Shown piece by piece: positions 5,635 to 5,696 of a stretch of DNA of 5,696 nucleotides. How positions within the stretch are numbered: the first letter of the stretch is position 1; every line of letters starts with the position of its first letter. This stretch comes from Halobacteria archaeon (lineage in GTDB: Archaea > Halobacteriota > Methanoliparia > Methanoliparales > Methanoliparaceae), in contig DUJX01000067.1 in assembly GCA_013329575.1 (NCBI GenBank), positions 640 to 6,335 of the forward strand, written 5' to 3'. The position numbers and the translations under genes were made by a program. Under the pieces are notes generated by a model, which worked only from the letters and a program-made list of their open reading frames with translations, made no database searches and was not told the DNA's origin.

Positions 5635-5696
5635 TGAAGAACATATGTTTTAAAGTTTGAATTTTTATTGATGTATAATCAACATATAATAATGAT
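5635..5696. other. AT-rich right edge with a small palindrome and TATA-like sequence
   Basis: After the hairpin cluster comes AACATATGTT, a 10-bp palindrome (5640-5649), and then strongly AT-rich DNA to the window end. TATA-like stretches such as CATATAATAAT (about 5685-5695) could be a box A for a rightward gene beyond the window. No gene is seen here. Confidence 0.3.

Noticed and set aside
5456..5653. 65-codon open frame on the plus strand across the hairpin region
   Set aside because: It begins at a TTG with no ribosome binding site, runs straight through the inverted repeats, and its translation shows no recognisable domain. The reading frame is better explained by chance over structured non-coding DNA.

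Overview
The window looks like a stretch of AT-rich archaeal chromosome carrying informational genes. The best evidence for Archaea is a diphthine synthase of the archaeal DphB type, an archaeal Hjc Holliday junction resolvase, a DUF357 protein (an archaeal family), a family B replicative-type DNA polymerase, and TATA-like box A elements placed so that several transcripts would be leaderless or nearly so. The lineage cannot be fixed from sequence alone. A Thermoplasmata-like or other euryarchaeal origin is a low-confidence guess; codon use is rich in ATA and AGA.

Layout, left to right. Positions 1-64 are the 3' part of tRNA-Ser(GCT), cut by the window edge. A short AT-rich spacer with a box A leads into trmO (193-612, +), a tRNA t6A37 methyltransferase. 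A 48-nt gap with its own box A and ribosome binding site leads into polB (661-3528, +), a 955-residue family B DNA polymerase. It keeps the acidic exonuclease and polymerase residues but has unusual motifs A and B. T-runs after polB form a likely terminator, and the next two genes point the other way: a DUF357 gene (3564-3851 or 3860, -) lies downstream of dphB (3931-4713, -). A 280-nt divergent intergenic region with several palindromes separates dphB from hjc (4994-5431, +). From 5432 to the end there is no convincing gene. Instead there is an exceptionally dense series of inverted repeats (5438-5649), some of which compete for the same sequence.

The genes share a theme rather than one pathway: tRNA decoding and modification (tRNA-Ser, TrmO), translation factor modification (DphB on EF-2), and DNA replication and recombination (PolB, Hjc). 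The most interesting unexplained object is the structured region after hjc. It could be an unannotated structured RNA, a set of regulatory 3' structures, or the end or remnant of a palindrome-rich mobile element. The second is the palindrome cluster between dphB and hjc.
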